This document shows, piece after piece, positions 46,981 through 55,360 of a DNA stretch of 64,000 nucleotides. Each line of letters starts with the position of its first letter. Positions within the stretch are counted from its first letter, which is position 1. The DNA comes from Methylomicrobium sp051061015 (GTDB taxonomy: Bacteria; Pseudomonadota; Gammaproteobacteria; Methylococcales; Methylomonadaceae). Where the stretch lies: NCBI GenBank assembly GCA_051061015.1, contig JBPFEG010000013.1, positions 62,001 to 126,000 of the forward strand, in the 5' to 3' direction. The notes beneath the pieces were generated by a model. The model was not told the origin of the DNA. It saw only the letters and a program-made list of their open reading frames with translations, and did not search any database. The position numbers and the translations under genes are program-made.

Positions 46981-48804
46981 ATGTTTGAAGTGCTAGGGTG
47001 GATACCGCTATTTCCGCTGCTCGGGTTCGTGATCCTGGTGTTTATCGGAGGGCGCCTGTCCAAATCGATGATTGGCGGGATCGGCGTCGGCAGCGTAGCC
47101 GTTTCGGCACTGCTGGTCTGCGTGCTTGGCTTCGAGTTTCTGCCCGGCACGAAGGCGCCCTACCGGCTAAATCTGGGCTCCTGGATCGCGAGCGGCGATC
47201 TTACAATTCCGTTCGGCTTTTATCTCGATGCACTATCGATGACGATGCTGTTCGTCGTGACCGGCGTCGGTTTCCTGATTCATCTGTACGCAGCCGAATT
47301 CATGGAAGCGGATTCCGGCTATGCGCGTTTTTTCGCCTATATGAACCTGTTCGTCGCGGCGATGCTGGTGCTGGTACTCGCGGACAACCTCTTACTGCTT
47401 TACCTGGGCTGGGAAGGCGTAGGACTGGGCAGTTATCTGCTGATCGGCTTCTGGTATGAAAATCCGGACAACGGCTATGCGGCGCGCAAGGCGTTCGTGA
47501 TGACACGCGTCGGCGACATGGCGCTCGCGCTGGGGCTGTTTCTGCTGTTTACCGAACTGCATACGCTCGATCTTCAAAGCTTAATGGATCGGGCGCAGGA
47601 TCATTGGCCCGTTGGTTCGGTTCTGCCGGTAATTGCGGCAGCGCTGCTGCTCGGCGGCGCGGTCGGAAAATCCGCGCAACTGCCCTTGCAGACCTGGCTG
47701 CCGGACGCGATGGCCGGCCCGACGCCGGTCAGCGCGCTGATTCATGCCGCCACGATGGTTACGGCCGGCGTTTACCTGATCGCACGCACCCATGTCTTAT
47801 TCATGCTGGCGCCGCCGGTGCAATTCGCGGTTGCCTGCGTAGGCGGCATCACCCTGCTGATGGCAGGCTTTTCCGGTCTGGTACAGACCGATATCAAGCG
47901 CATCCTGGCCTATTCGACGATCAGCCAGATCGGCTATATGTTTCTCGCCCTGGGCGTCGGCGCCTGGTCCGCAGCGATTTTTCACCTGCTGACGCATGCT
48001 TTCTTCAAGGCGCTGTTGTTTCTGGCGGCCGGCGCGGTTATCTTCTGTTTTCACCACGAACACGATATTTTCCGGATGGGCGGCCTGCGCAAAGCAATGC
48101 CGCTCACATTCTGGAGCTTCATGATCGGCAGCGCCGCGCTGGCCGCGCTGCCGTTTACCTCCGGCTATTACAGTAAGCACGAAATCCTGCTGGAAGCGTT
48201 CGAGGTTTCGCCGGCGTTTTGGGGAGTCGGCTGTCTCGGCGCATTGATTACCGGCATTTACAGCTTTCGCCTGGTATTCGTCGTGTTTTTCGGCAAGCCG
48301 GCTGGGGAAATCACAACAAAAATCGGCCGGCGCATGAGCGTCCCTTTGATTCTACTGAGCTTTTTAGCGCTATTTGGCGGCATGCTGCAAATCCCGTTGG
48401 ATTCGGTCTTCCCGGCCTCAGCCGCAGCGACTCCCGAACAGCCCCCTTCCCTGATTGCGCTCGTTACCCTGGCGATGCCGATTCTCGGCCTGCTGATTGC
48501 GGCGCTCTTCTATCTTACCGGCACATTCTCGCCGACCGCTCTCGCGAACGAACCCATAAGGCGGCTATTGTTCGCCGGCTGGGGCTTTGATTCAATCTAT
48601 CGGATATTGTTGATACGCCCCTTCGTCACGCTGACCCGATGGAATAAAAACGACGTGGTGGACAGACTGTATCGCGGCATAGGCTGGCTGAGCCGAAAGC
48701 TGCATGGATTAAGCAGTGGCTCTCAGACCGGACGCCTCCGCTGGTATGCCTCGTCAATGGCATTCGGTTCCGCCGTCGTGATTGCGATAGGTCTGCTGTC
48801 ATGA
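46981..48804 (+). CDS. nuoL: NADH dehydrogenase I subunit L
   Basis: 607 residues, the distal antiporter-like subunit. LYLGWEGVGLGSYLLIGFW contains the conserved glutamate of helix 5; GKSAQLPLQTWLPDAMAGPT and the long lateral helix at the C-terminus match the family. It starts nine bases after nuoK, and its stop overlaps nuoM (ATGA). Confidence 0.96.
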   Translation: MFEVLGWIPLFPLLGFVILVFIGGRLSKSMIGGIGVGSVAVSALLVCVLGFEFLPGTKAPYRLNLGSWIASGDLTIPFGFYLDALSMTMLFVVTGVGFLIHLYAAEFMEADSGYARFFAYMNLFVAAMLVLVLADNLLLLYLGWEGVGLGSYLLIGFWYENPDNGYAARKAFVMTRVGDMALALGLFLLFTELHTLDLQSLMDRAQDHWPVGSVLPVIAAALLLGGAVGKSAQLPLQTWLPDAMAGPTPVSALIHAATMVTAGVYLIARTHVLFMLAPPVQFAVACVGGITLLMAGFSGLVQTDIKRILAYSTISQIGYMFLALGVGAWSAAIFHLLTHAFFKALLFLAAGAVIFCFHHEHDIFRMGGLRKAMPLTFWSFMIGSAALAALPFTSGYYSKHEILLEAFEVSPAFWGVGCLGALITGIYSFRLVFVVFFGKPAGEITTKIGRRMSVPLILLSFLALFGGMLQIPLDSVFPASAAATPEQPPSLIALVTLAMPILGLLIAALFYLTGTFSPTALANEPIRRLLFAGWGFDSIYRILLIRPFVTLTRWNKNDVVDRLYRGIGWLSRKLHGLSSGSQTGRLRWYASSMAFGSAVVIAIGLLS

Positions 48805-50297
48805 TGCTGGCCGCCCTGATTGCCGTTTTGTTTGTCGGCGGAATTGCTGCCTGGGTTTCGGAACGCTGGAATCCGAACGCGCCCCGCTGGACTACGGTGG
48901 GGGTACTCGCGCTGGAAACGCTGCTGGCTGCTTGGCAATTTACCGGGAACCCAGCCGCCGATCTCCCGGGTTCAGGCATGGCGCCCGTCTGGCTGGCCGA
49001 AATGAATCTGCCGTGGATTCCCCGCTTCGGCATCGGCTTTCATCTGGCGGCCGATGGCCTCAGCCTGCTGTTGATCACATTGACCGTGCTGCTGGGATTC
49101 ATGGCGGTCAGCAGTTCATGGACCGAAATCGACAGATGGACGGGATTCTTTTACTTCAATCTTTTAACCTGTCTTGCCGGCACCATCGGGGTATTTCTGG
49201 CAGTCGATCTGTTCCTGTTCTTCCTGTTCTGGGAGGTGATGATCATTCCGATGTATTTCCTGATCAGCCTCTGGGGCCATGAAAACAGGATTTACGCGGC
49301 GATCAAATTCATGCTTTTCACCCAGGTCAGCAGTCTGTTGATGCTGGTTGCGATCATCGTGCTGGCACTGAGCCATAACCGTTCCAGCGGCCTTTTCACG
49401 TTCGATTATTTCGCCCTGTTAAACGCCAGACTCGATCCGGGACTTGCCTTCTGGCTGATGCTGGGATTTTTCGTCGCCTTTACCGTCAAGCTGCCTGCCG
49501 TGCCTTTCCATACCTGGCTGCCCGACGCGCATACGCAGGCGCCGACCGGCGGCAGCATAATACTGGCCGGCGTTCTGCTCAAGACCGGCGCTTACGGGCT
49601 GCTGCGCTTCGTGATTCCGCTGTTTCCGGACGCGGCGCACCGGTTCGCTCCGGTCGCGATCGCGCTGGGCGTCGCCAGCATTCTTTATGCGGCAATGGTG
49701 GCGTTTGCCCAGTCCGATTTCAAACGGCTGGTCGCCTATACCAGCGTCAGCCACATGGGCTTCATCCTGTTGGGCGCTTTTTCCTGGAACATGCTGGCGT
49801 TGCAGGGCGCCGTCGTCACGATGCTCGCTCATGGCCTGAGCGCGGGCGCCCTGTTCATGATCGCAGGCTTTCTGCAAAAACGCCTGCATAGCCGGGAGTT
49901 CGGGGACATGGGCGGCCTGTGGCAGGCCATACCGCGACTGTCGGCCTTTACGCTATTTTTTGCGATCGCAACGCTGGGGCTTCCGGGACTGGGAAATTTT
50001 ATCGGCGAATTTCTGGTGCTGGTAGGCGTCTTTAAAGTGAATGCGATCATCGCCGCCGTGGCCGCGCTCGCTCTGATTTTATCGCCCGTCTACGCGCTGA
50101 TCATTATCCAAAAAGCTGATCACGGCCCCTTGCATTACCAGTTATCCTTGGCCGATTGTACGTTTCGGGAACTGGCGTCTCTGAGTGTGCTGGCAGCAGC
50201 CCTGGTCTGGCTTGGCCTGCATCCCCAAACCGTATTGAACGTTTCGGAACGGACGCTGCAGCATACGGTGCTGAACGTCACTGCCAAGGAAACCTGA
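48801..50297 (+). CDS. nuoM: NADH dehydrogenase I subunit M
   Basis: 498 residues, antiporter-like proton-pumping subunit. FFLFWEVMIIPMYFLIS carries the helix-5 glutamate and VKLPAVPFHTWLPDAHTQAP the helix-7 lysine/proline block. It overlaps nuoL by four bases and shares one base with the nuoN start (TGATG). Confidence 0.96.
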   Translation: MMLAALIAVLFVGGIAAWVSERWNPNAPRWTTVGVLALETLLAAWQFTGNPAADLPGSGMAPVWLAEMNLPWIPRFGIGFHLAADGLSLLLITLTVLLGFMAVSSSWTEIDRWTGFFYFNLLTCLAGTIGVFLAVDLFLFFLFWEVMIIPMYFLISLWGHENRIYAAIKFMLFTQVSSLLMLVAIIVLALSHNRSSGLFTFDYFALLNARLDPGLAFWLMLGFFVAFTVKLPAVPFHTWLPDAHTQAPTGGSIILAGVLLKTGAYGLLRFVIPLFPDAAHRFAPVAIALGVASILYAAMVAFAQSDFKRLVAYTSVSHMGFILLGAFSWNMLALQGAVVTMLAHGLSAGALFMIAGFLQKRLHSREFGDMGGLWQAIPRLSAFTLFFAIATLGLPGLGNFIGEFLVLVGVFKVNAIIAAVAALALILSPVYALIIIQKADHGPLHYQLSLADCTFRELASLSVLAAALVWLGLHPQTVLNVSERTLQHTVLNVTAKET

Positions 50298-51751
50298 TGA
50301 AACCCGATTCGCTGATCGCTCTTGCACCTTTCATCATCCTGACCGTCACCGCGATAGTCGCCATGCTCGCAATCGCGATCCGGCGTAATTTCGCGCTGAT
50401 CAGCGGTATCGCTGGCATCGGAATCGTTTTATCACTGCTCGCGCTCGTTCCGGCCTCGCATCATTCCCCGGCCCAGGTAACAGCGCTGCTAAGGATAGAC
50501 GATTACGCGCTGTTTTTTATCGCCTTACTGCTGTTGGCAGGCCTTGCGGTACTGGGCCTTTGCCATGACTATTTCAAGGAACGCAGCGGCGAAAACGAAG
50601 AACTTCCGCTACTGTTGCTCACCGCGCTGATCGGCGGCTCCGTACTGGCCTCGAGCAGTCATTCCGCGGCCTTTTTCCTGGGGCTGGAAACGCTCAGCAT
50701 TTCGCTGTTTACGCTGATCGGCTATCCGGCCCATCAAAAGCGGCCGCTCGAGGCGGCGATCAAATATCTGGTGCTCTCCGGCGTATCCTCCGCATTTCTG
50801 CTGATGGGCCTCGCACTTCTCTATGCGCAAAGCGGCGAACTGACCTTCAGCGGGATCGGCCGCTTCATCTCCGCCCAACCTGCGCTGAGCATCGTGATGC
50901 TCGGCGGAATGATTCTGATCGTGGTCGGGCTCGGTTTCAAACTGTCGCTGGTGCCGTTTCATCTATGGACGCCGGATGTCTATGAAGGCTCGCCGGCGCC
51001 GGTTACCGCCTTTATTGCAACCGTTTCAAAAGGCGCCGTTTTCGTGCTGCTGCTGCGCCTGTTCGCCGAAACCGGGAGCTACGCTTACGGGCAGTTTCAT
51101 GGCGTGCTAGGCTTCATCGCCGTCCTTTCCATTTTAGCAGGCAATCTTTTGGCACTGCTGCAAACGAACATCAAACGTATACTGGCCTATTCCTCTATTG
51201 CTCACATGGGCTATCTGCTGGTCGCCTTTATCGCCGGCACACGTATTGCAAGACCGTTGGTTTTGGAATCGATGGCCTTTTATCTGGTAGCCTATTTCAT
51301 CACCACACTCGGCGCTTTCGGCGTGGTTTCAATGCTTTCCTCAGTGCAGCAGGAAGCCGGCGAAATCGCGAAATTGCGCGGATTGTTCTGGCGGCATCCC
51401 TGGCTGGCCGGCTCATTCACATTGATGTTACTCTCGCTGGCAGGCATTCCCCTGACCGCCGGATTCGTCGGCAAATTCTATATTTTCACCGCCGGCGCCG
51501 ATGGGCGATTTTGGGGACTGCTCGCGGCGGTTATCATCGGCAGTGGGCTTGGGCTTTTCTACTACCTTAGAATCATTGTGGCGATGTCGATGAATATGGG
51601 GAAAACGGCTACACAGCCACTATCCCTGCCTGTGCAACCTGTTTCCGCGATAACGCTAGCCATTCTCAGCGTGCTGCTGCTCTGGTTCGGGATTTTTCCG
51701 GGCGATCTGATCAATTCTATTCATTCAATAGCCGATACGTTGGGCAAGTAA
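50297..51751 (+). CDS. nuoN: NADH dehydrogenase I subunit N
   Basis: 484 residues, the third antiporter-like subunit. GLETLSISLFTLIGY holds the helix-5 glutamate, and FKLSLVPFHLWTPDVYEGSP and IKRILAYSSIAHMGYLLVAF are the other conserved blocks. The start ATG overlaps the nuoM stop; an earlier in-frame start at 50156 is inside nuoM. Last gene of the operon; no strong terminator is visible in the gap that follows. Confidence 0.96.
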   Translation: MKPDSLIALAPFIILTVTAIVAMLAIAIRRNFALISGIAGIGIVLSLLALVPASHHSPAQVTALLRIDDYALFFIALLLLAGLAVLGLCHDYFKERSGENEELPLLLLTALIGGSVLASSSHSAAFFLGLETLSISLFTLIGYPAHQKRPLEAAIKYLVLSGVSSAFLLMGLALLYAQSGELTFSGIGRFISAQPALSIVMLGGMILIVVGLGFKLSLVPFHLWTPDVYEGSPAPVTAFIATVSKGAVFVLLLRLFAETGSYAYGQFHGVLGFIAVLSILAGNLLALLQTNIKRILAYSSIAHMGYLLVAFIAGTRIARPLVLESMAFYLVAYFITTLGAFGVVSMLSSVQQEAGEIAKLRGLFWRHPWLAGSFTLMLLSLAGIPLTAGFVGKFYIFTAGADGRFWGLLAAVIIGSGLGLFYYLRIIVAMSMNMGKTATQPLSLPVQPVSAITLAILSVLLLWFGIFPGDLINSIHSIADTLGK

Positions 51752-52161
51752 CTCATGAAACCGATAAGAAATCAGGGCTACTCTTTTGCGATGAATGGAA
51801 TATCACTGATTTGCCTCCGCGCCTATCTCTCTGGTGACCTTGCCGTAATCGTCGTATAAAGCCGCTTTATCCTGCGACGCTGGGATTTATTCCCGGTATC
51901 TGTCCTCTAATCAAAATATGCAGTAAACAATTTGTGTGTTTCGCTCGAGCATTTTCAGTTCGACTGTATGGCATAACGTGGGTGGGGTGGATTTATTTAC
52001 CCGATCCTTTTCATCGTAGGCAAATGATTTGCCTCTCCATACAGTATGAAAACGCTCTAATGGCAGAAAACCGCTTGAAATTGCCGCCCGAGTTTTTCGA
52101 AATCTGAGGAAAAACGGGCAGCGACAATCTCGATTAACATTGCTGAGTAGGAGGGATAGAA
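51752..52161. other. intergenic region upstream of the rhodanese-fae pair
   Basis: 410 bases with no credible gene; a minus-strand frame crossing it lacks any family signature. It contains a nested inverted-repeat structure at 51963-52045, described separately, and a strong ribosome binding site GGAGGG at the end. Confidence 0.5.
51963..52045. promoter_or_regulatory. nested palindrome, possible operator upstream of rhodanese-fae
   Basis: ACTGTATGG at 51963-51971 is the exact reverse complement of CCATACAGT at 52037-52045. Inside it, GGCAAAT/ATTTGCC at 52019-52033 forms a 15-base palindrome with a single central G. The inner element has the size of a dimeric regulator site. The regulator is unknown. 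Confidence 0.4.
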
Positions 52162-52497
52162 ATGAATAGCCTGACACGAGACGAATTGAAAAAAATGCAG
52201 GATAATCGGGAAGATTTTCTGTTGTTGAATGTTCTGTCGGAAGACTCTTTTCATAAGGGGCATATTCCTGGCTCCAAAAATGCACCGGTATCCGGAAGTC
52301 AGTTTTTACAAAAAGTTGCTTCCCTGGCCGGCCCGCAAGGCAAAGACCGCCCCATTGTCACTTATTGCGCAGGCTTTCATTGCAATGCTTCAAGAGAAGC
52401 CTCCAATCATCTGACCACCGCCGGCTACAAGCGAGTCTCCGCCTTCGAAGGCGGGATGGAAGACTGGATTAATGCCGGCTACCCCATTGAGTCTTAA
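52162..52497 (+). CDS. single-domain rhodanese-like sulfurtransferase
   Basis: 111 residues, one rhodanese domain without signal peptide. The active-site loop reads VTYCAGFHCNAS, with the persulfide-forming cysteine at C69 and a second cysteine at C74. HKGHIPGSKNAPV is the conserved CH2A-like box and GGMEDWINAGYPIE the usual C-terminus. It may move sulfane sulfur or act on thiols. GGAGGG lies upstream. It is 26 bases before fae, so cotranscription is likely. Confidence 0.85.
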   Translation: MNSLTRDELKKMQDNREDFLLLNVLSEDSFHKGHIPGSKNAPVSGSQFLQKVASLAGPQGKDRPIVTYCAGFHCNASREASNHLTTAGYKRVSAFEGGMEDWINAGYPIES

Positions 52498-52523
52498 GGT
52501 CTTACCTAATCGGGAGAAATATC

Positions 52524-53057
52524 ATGTCGAATATCAATATCCCCAAACCCAAAATAGATCATGTATTGGTCGGTGAAGCGCTGGTTGGCGAAGGCAACGA
52601 AGTGGCTCATATCGACCTGATCATGGGGCCACGCGGCAGCGCCGCAGAATTTGCTTTTTGCAACGCGCTGACCAATCAGAAGCGCGGCGATAATGCGCTG
52701 TTGGCGCTCGTAGCGCCGAATTTGATGACCAAGCCTCCGACGGTGATGTTCAACAAGGTCGAAATCACCAACGGGCGGCAAGCGGAACAAATGTTCGGGC
52801 CGGCGCAAAGAGGGGTCGCGATGGCGGTGGCCGACTGCGTGAAGGACGGGATCATTCCGATCGAAGAAGCGACGCATGTTTTTATCTGCGTAGGCGTCTT
52901 CATTCACTGGGACGCCATGGACAATACCAAGATTCAGGACTGGAATTATGCCGCTGTGAAGCTTGCGATAAAGCGCGCGATCGAAGGCTCCCCGCTGCCG
53001 GAAGAAGTGATTGCTCAGGAGCATACCCAACATCACCCTCTGGCCGCGCATAATTAA
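52524..53057 (+). CDS. fae: formaldehyde-activating enzyme
   Basis: 177 residues; condenses formaldehyde with tetrahydromethanopterin to methylene-H4MPT, the entry step of the H4MPT C1 oxidation route in methylotrophs. LVGEGNEVAHIDLIMGPRGS contains the catalytic histidine (H29 here, equivalent to H17 of the Methylorubrum enzyme), and MFGPAQRGVAMAVADCV and VFIHWDAMDNTKIQDWNY are strongly conserved. About a dozen extra residues precede the usual start. Many methanotrophs carry more than one fae, so this could be a main or secondary copy. Confidence 0.94.
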   Translation: MSNINIPKPKIDHVLVGEALVGEGNEVAHIDLIMGPRGSAAEFAFCNALTNQKRGDNALLALVAPNLMTKPPTVMFNKVEITNGRQAEQMFGPAQRGVAMAVADCVKDGIIPIEEATHVFICVGVFIHWDAMDNTKIQDWNYAAVKLAIKRAIEGSPLPEEVIAQEHTQHHPLAAHN

Positions 53058-53081
53058 TACGGCTTATTGTAAGCTTGCCGC

Positions 53082-53115
53082 GTAGGTGATCTCTTCGAGA
53101 GATCAAGTAGCCTAC
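53082..53115 (+). terminator. hairpin after fae, possible terminator
   Basis: GATCTCT (53088-53094) pairs with AGAGATC (53098-53104) around a TCG loop, extended by GTAGG (53082-53086) with CCTAC (53111-53115). No clear T-run follows. Confidence 0.45.
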
Positions 53116-53178
53116 AATTTGAGCAAACAACGGTGCTTTTATTTTTGTGCCGTTTGGGATACTTTGAGCACGGAAATA

Positions 53179-53295
53179 ATGAGGTCTTTCATCTTAATTT
53201 TACTAATGATGGCTTCTACAATACTTCAGGCCTGCCAGCTTTTTAAAACCAAGCAGGTCTTCACCCAGAATAAATCATTTAGGAGTTTTCGATGA
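53179..53295 (+). CDS. possible 38-residue lipoprotein
   Basis: A short frame starting MRSFILILLMMASTILQAC looks like a lipoprotein signal peptide with an LQAC lipobox, followed by only about 20 residues. A GGA lies close to the ATG. It overlaps the next gene's start by four bases. It may be an entericidin-like small lipoprotein or chance. Confidence 0.3.
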   Translation: MRSFILILLMMASTILQACQLFKTKQVFTQNKSFRSFR

Positions 53296-53771
53296 CCACA
53301 GCGCATGAACCCCGGCCTCCGTTTCCACCGTTCAATCGGGAAACCGCTGCTCAAAAAGTCCGTATGGCGGAGGATGCCTGGAATAGTCGCGAGCCAGAGC
53401 GCGTCGCCTTGGCTTATACCGTCGACAGCCGCTGGCGCAATCGCACCGAATTTCCAGTCGGCCGCGAGCAGATCGTCGAGTTCCTGACCCGTAAATGGAA
53501 GACGGAACTCGAATACCGGTTGATCAAAGAATTATGGGCCTATGGCGGCGACCGCATCGCAGTCCGTTTTGCTTACGAGTGGCATAACCCAAACGGAGAA
53601 TGGTTTCGCTCTTACGGCAACGAAAACTGGGAGTTCGATGCAAACGGTCTGATGCACCGCCGCCATGCCAGCATCAATGACTTGCCGATAGAGGAATCCG
53701 AGCGCAAGTTTCATTGGCCCCCCGACCGCCGACCCGATGATCATCCTGGGCTCAGCGAGCTTGGGCTTTAG
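53292..53771 (+). CDS. DUF1348 (NTF2-like) protein
   Basis: 159 residues of the nuclear-transport-factor-2-like fold, DUF1348 subgroup: AEDAWNSREPERVALAYT, DSRWRNRTEFPVGR and WHNPNGEWFRSYGNENWEF are characteristic. Soluble, cytoplasmic. The family has no agreed function. GGAG lies a few bases before the ATG. Confidence 0.85.
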   Translation: MTTAHEPRPPFPPFNRETAAQKVRMAEDAWNSREPERVALAYTVDSRWRNRTEFPVGREQIVEFLTRKWKTELEYRLIKELWAYGGDRIAVRFAYEWHNPNGEWFRSYGNENWEFDANGLMHRRHASINDLPIEESERKFHWPPDRRPDDHPGLSELGL

Positions 53772-53952
53772 TAAACCACGCTTACTCCTTAAGATTTTTG
53801 TCGGGCCAATCCCCTGCCTAAAGCGATGCGTCATTGGTAAAGCAACAGAAAAAACCCCACCTGGGGAATAGAGTGCCATGGTTTCCCGCCAGCCTAACAA
53901 GAAATGACGATTCATGGGATAATCCGCGCTTTTCCGAATTTTCCCCTCTCTA

Positions 53953-55242
53953 ATGACCTATGCGATCATCAAGGCCCGGCGCGGACGGGCCGCCTGGCTG
54001 AAACTGCATCTATTTATGGCGCTCGGCGCCGGCTTTTTGTTTGCCCTGCTGGGCCTGACCGGGAGCCTCAGCATTTATCGCGAAGAAATCGACCAGTTAT
54101 TAAATCCCCGCCTGGTCATCGATACTCCCGAAGGCGATTATCAATCGCTGGACAAGATCATTGCGTCGGTACGCGCTGCGCACCCGGACCGTCATGGTGC
54201 CTGGACGCTCGAAATGCCGCGCTCGCCGCACGGAATGATCACCGTATGGTTCGAGAAACCCCGGGAAACCTATTTTGAGTGGTATGCGCCGCTGATGGTC
54301 TCGGTCAATCCCTATACCGCCGAGGTCGTCGCCAGCCGCTTTTGGGGCTATACCTTCACGACCTGGTTGTTGGATCTGCACAGCCATCTGCTGCTCGGCC
54401 TGACGGGCCGGAACGTGGTCGGAGCTTTAGGGCTGCTATTGATATTTTCCGCAAGTAGCGGTCTGTACTTGTGGTGGCCTGGCGTCAAGGGATTGCGCAA
54501 GGCACTGACGATACGGCGGCAGTCCGGCATGCTGCGCTTTGCGACCGATTTGCACCGGATGACCGGTATGATAAGCGCAGTGGCGATATTGACATTGGCA
54601 GGCACCGGCTTTCTGCTTTGCTACCCTAAAATCCTGGAAAGAGTGACCGGGGCGGACGGGATGAGCCACGGCGAAACCAACGGCACGATCCTCAGCACCG
54701 CCGTGCCGAACGATCATCCGGTCGGTCTGGAAGCGGCCGAATTCATTGCCCGTGCGCCGTTCCCGAAGGCCGAATTGCGGCGCATCAGCACACCGGTCGG
54801 CGACAGCGGCGTCTATCAAATCCATTTCCGGAAGGACGACGAAATCAATCAGCGCCATCCTTTTACCACAGTCTGGGTGGATCGCTGGAGCGGCCATATC
54901 CTGGAGGTGCGGGACCCGGGCCGATTTTCAACAGGACAATCCGTGGCAAGCTGGATATGGCCGCTGCATTCGGGCGAAGCGTTGGGCGCGTCCGGACGAT
55001 TGCTCTGGTTTTTAAGCGGCCAGGCCCTGTTTTTTCTGTATCTGAGCGGTTTGTTTCGCTGGCTATGCCGGCGTGGCGTTATCAAGGATCGCTCGGTCGA
55101 TTTTAAGCCCATTAAAACCGCGGGTTATGGGGCCCTCCTCATGATTTATCGTTTCAGTTCGATACTCTGGAATCTGGCCGTCAAATCCGGACAGAGAGCC
55201 CTGCCGCAAGCCGTTGCGTTATGGCAAAAGCTTTCCCGCTAA
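53953..55242 (+). CDS. PepSY-associated membrane protein (iron-uptake reductase-like)
   Basis: 429 residues with four membrane helices (about 18-40, 135-170, 198-220 and 350-375) and two periplasmic PepSY-like domains between them. Histidines lie at helix ends (KLHLFMALG, LDLHSHLLLGL, TDLHRMTGM, IWPLHSGEALG), the pattern of haem-binding PepSY_TM proteins associated with ferric-siderophore reduction. No TonB-dependent receptor is adjacent. It is convergent with the patatin gene. Confidence 0.87.
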   Translation: MTYAIIKARRGRAAWLKLHLFMALGAGFLFALLGLTGSLSIYREEIDQLLNPRLVIDTPEGDYQSLDKIIASVRAAHPDRHGAWTLEMPRSPHGMITVWFEKPRETYFEWYAPLMVSVNPYTAEVVASRFWGYTFTTWLLDLHSHLLLGLTGRNVVGALGLLLIFSASSGLYLWWPGVKGLRKALTIRRQSGMLRFATDLHRMTGMISAVAILTLAGTGFLLCYPKILERVTGADGMSHGETNGTILSTAVPNDHPVGLEAAEFIARAPFPKAELRRISTPVGDSGVYQIHFRKDDEINQRHPFTTVWVDRWSGHILEVRDPGRFSTGQSVASWIWPLHSGEALGASGRLLWFLSGQALFFLYLSGLFRWLCRRGVIKDRSVDFKPIKTAGYGALLMIYRFSSILWNLAVKSGQRALPQAVALWQKLSR

Positions 55243-55329
55243 CTGTTTGTTGGGCAACCCCGAAACTGTCGAACTTATCCGGAGGGGTTAACAAAACTGT
55301 CGATCGGGAGAAATATCGGTATACCCGGC

Positions 55330-55360
55330 GAAGCAAAACGCCACTTAGGCGTTATGCTTC
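55330..55360. terminator. hairpin between convergent PepSY and patatin genes
   Basis: GAAGCA-A-AACGCC at 55330-55342 pairs with GGCGTT-A-TGCTTC at 55348-55360, 12 bp with one symmetric A/A mismatch and a five-base loop. It covers the patatin stop codon and could end both convergent transcripts. Confidence 0.5.

Noticed and set aside
52162..52497. Reading the single-domain rhodanese as an arsenate reductase or phosphatase
   Set aside because: The active-site loop CAGFHC has the rhodanese length rather than the longer Cdc25-type loop.
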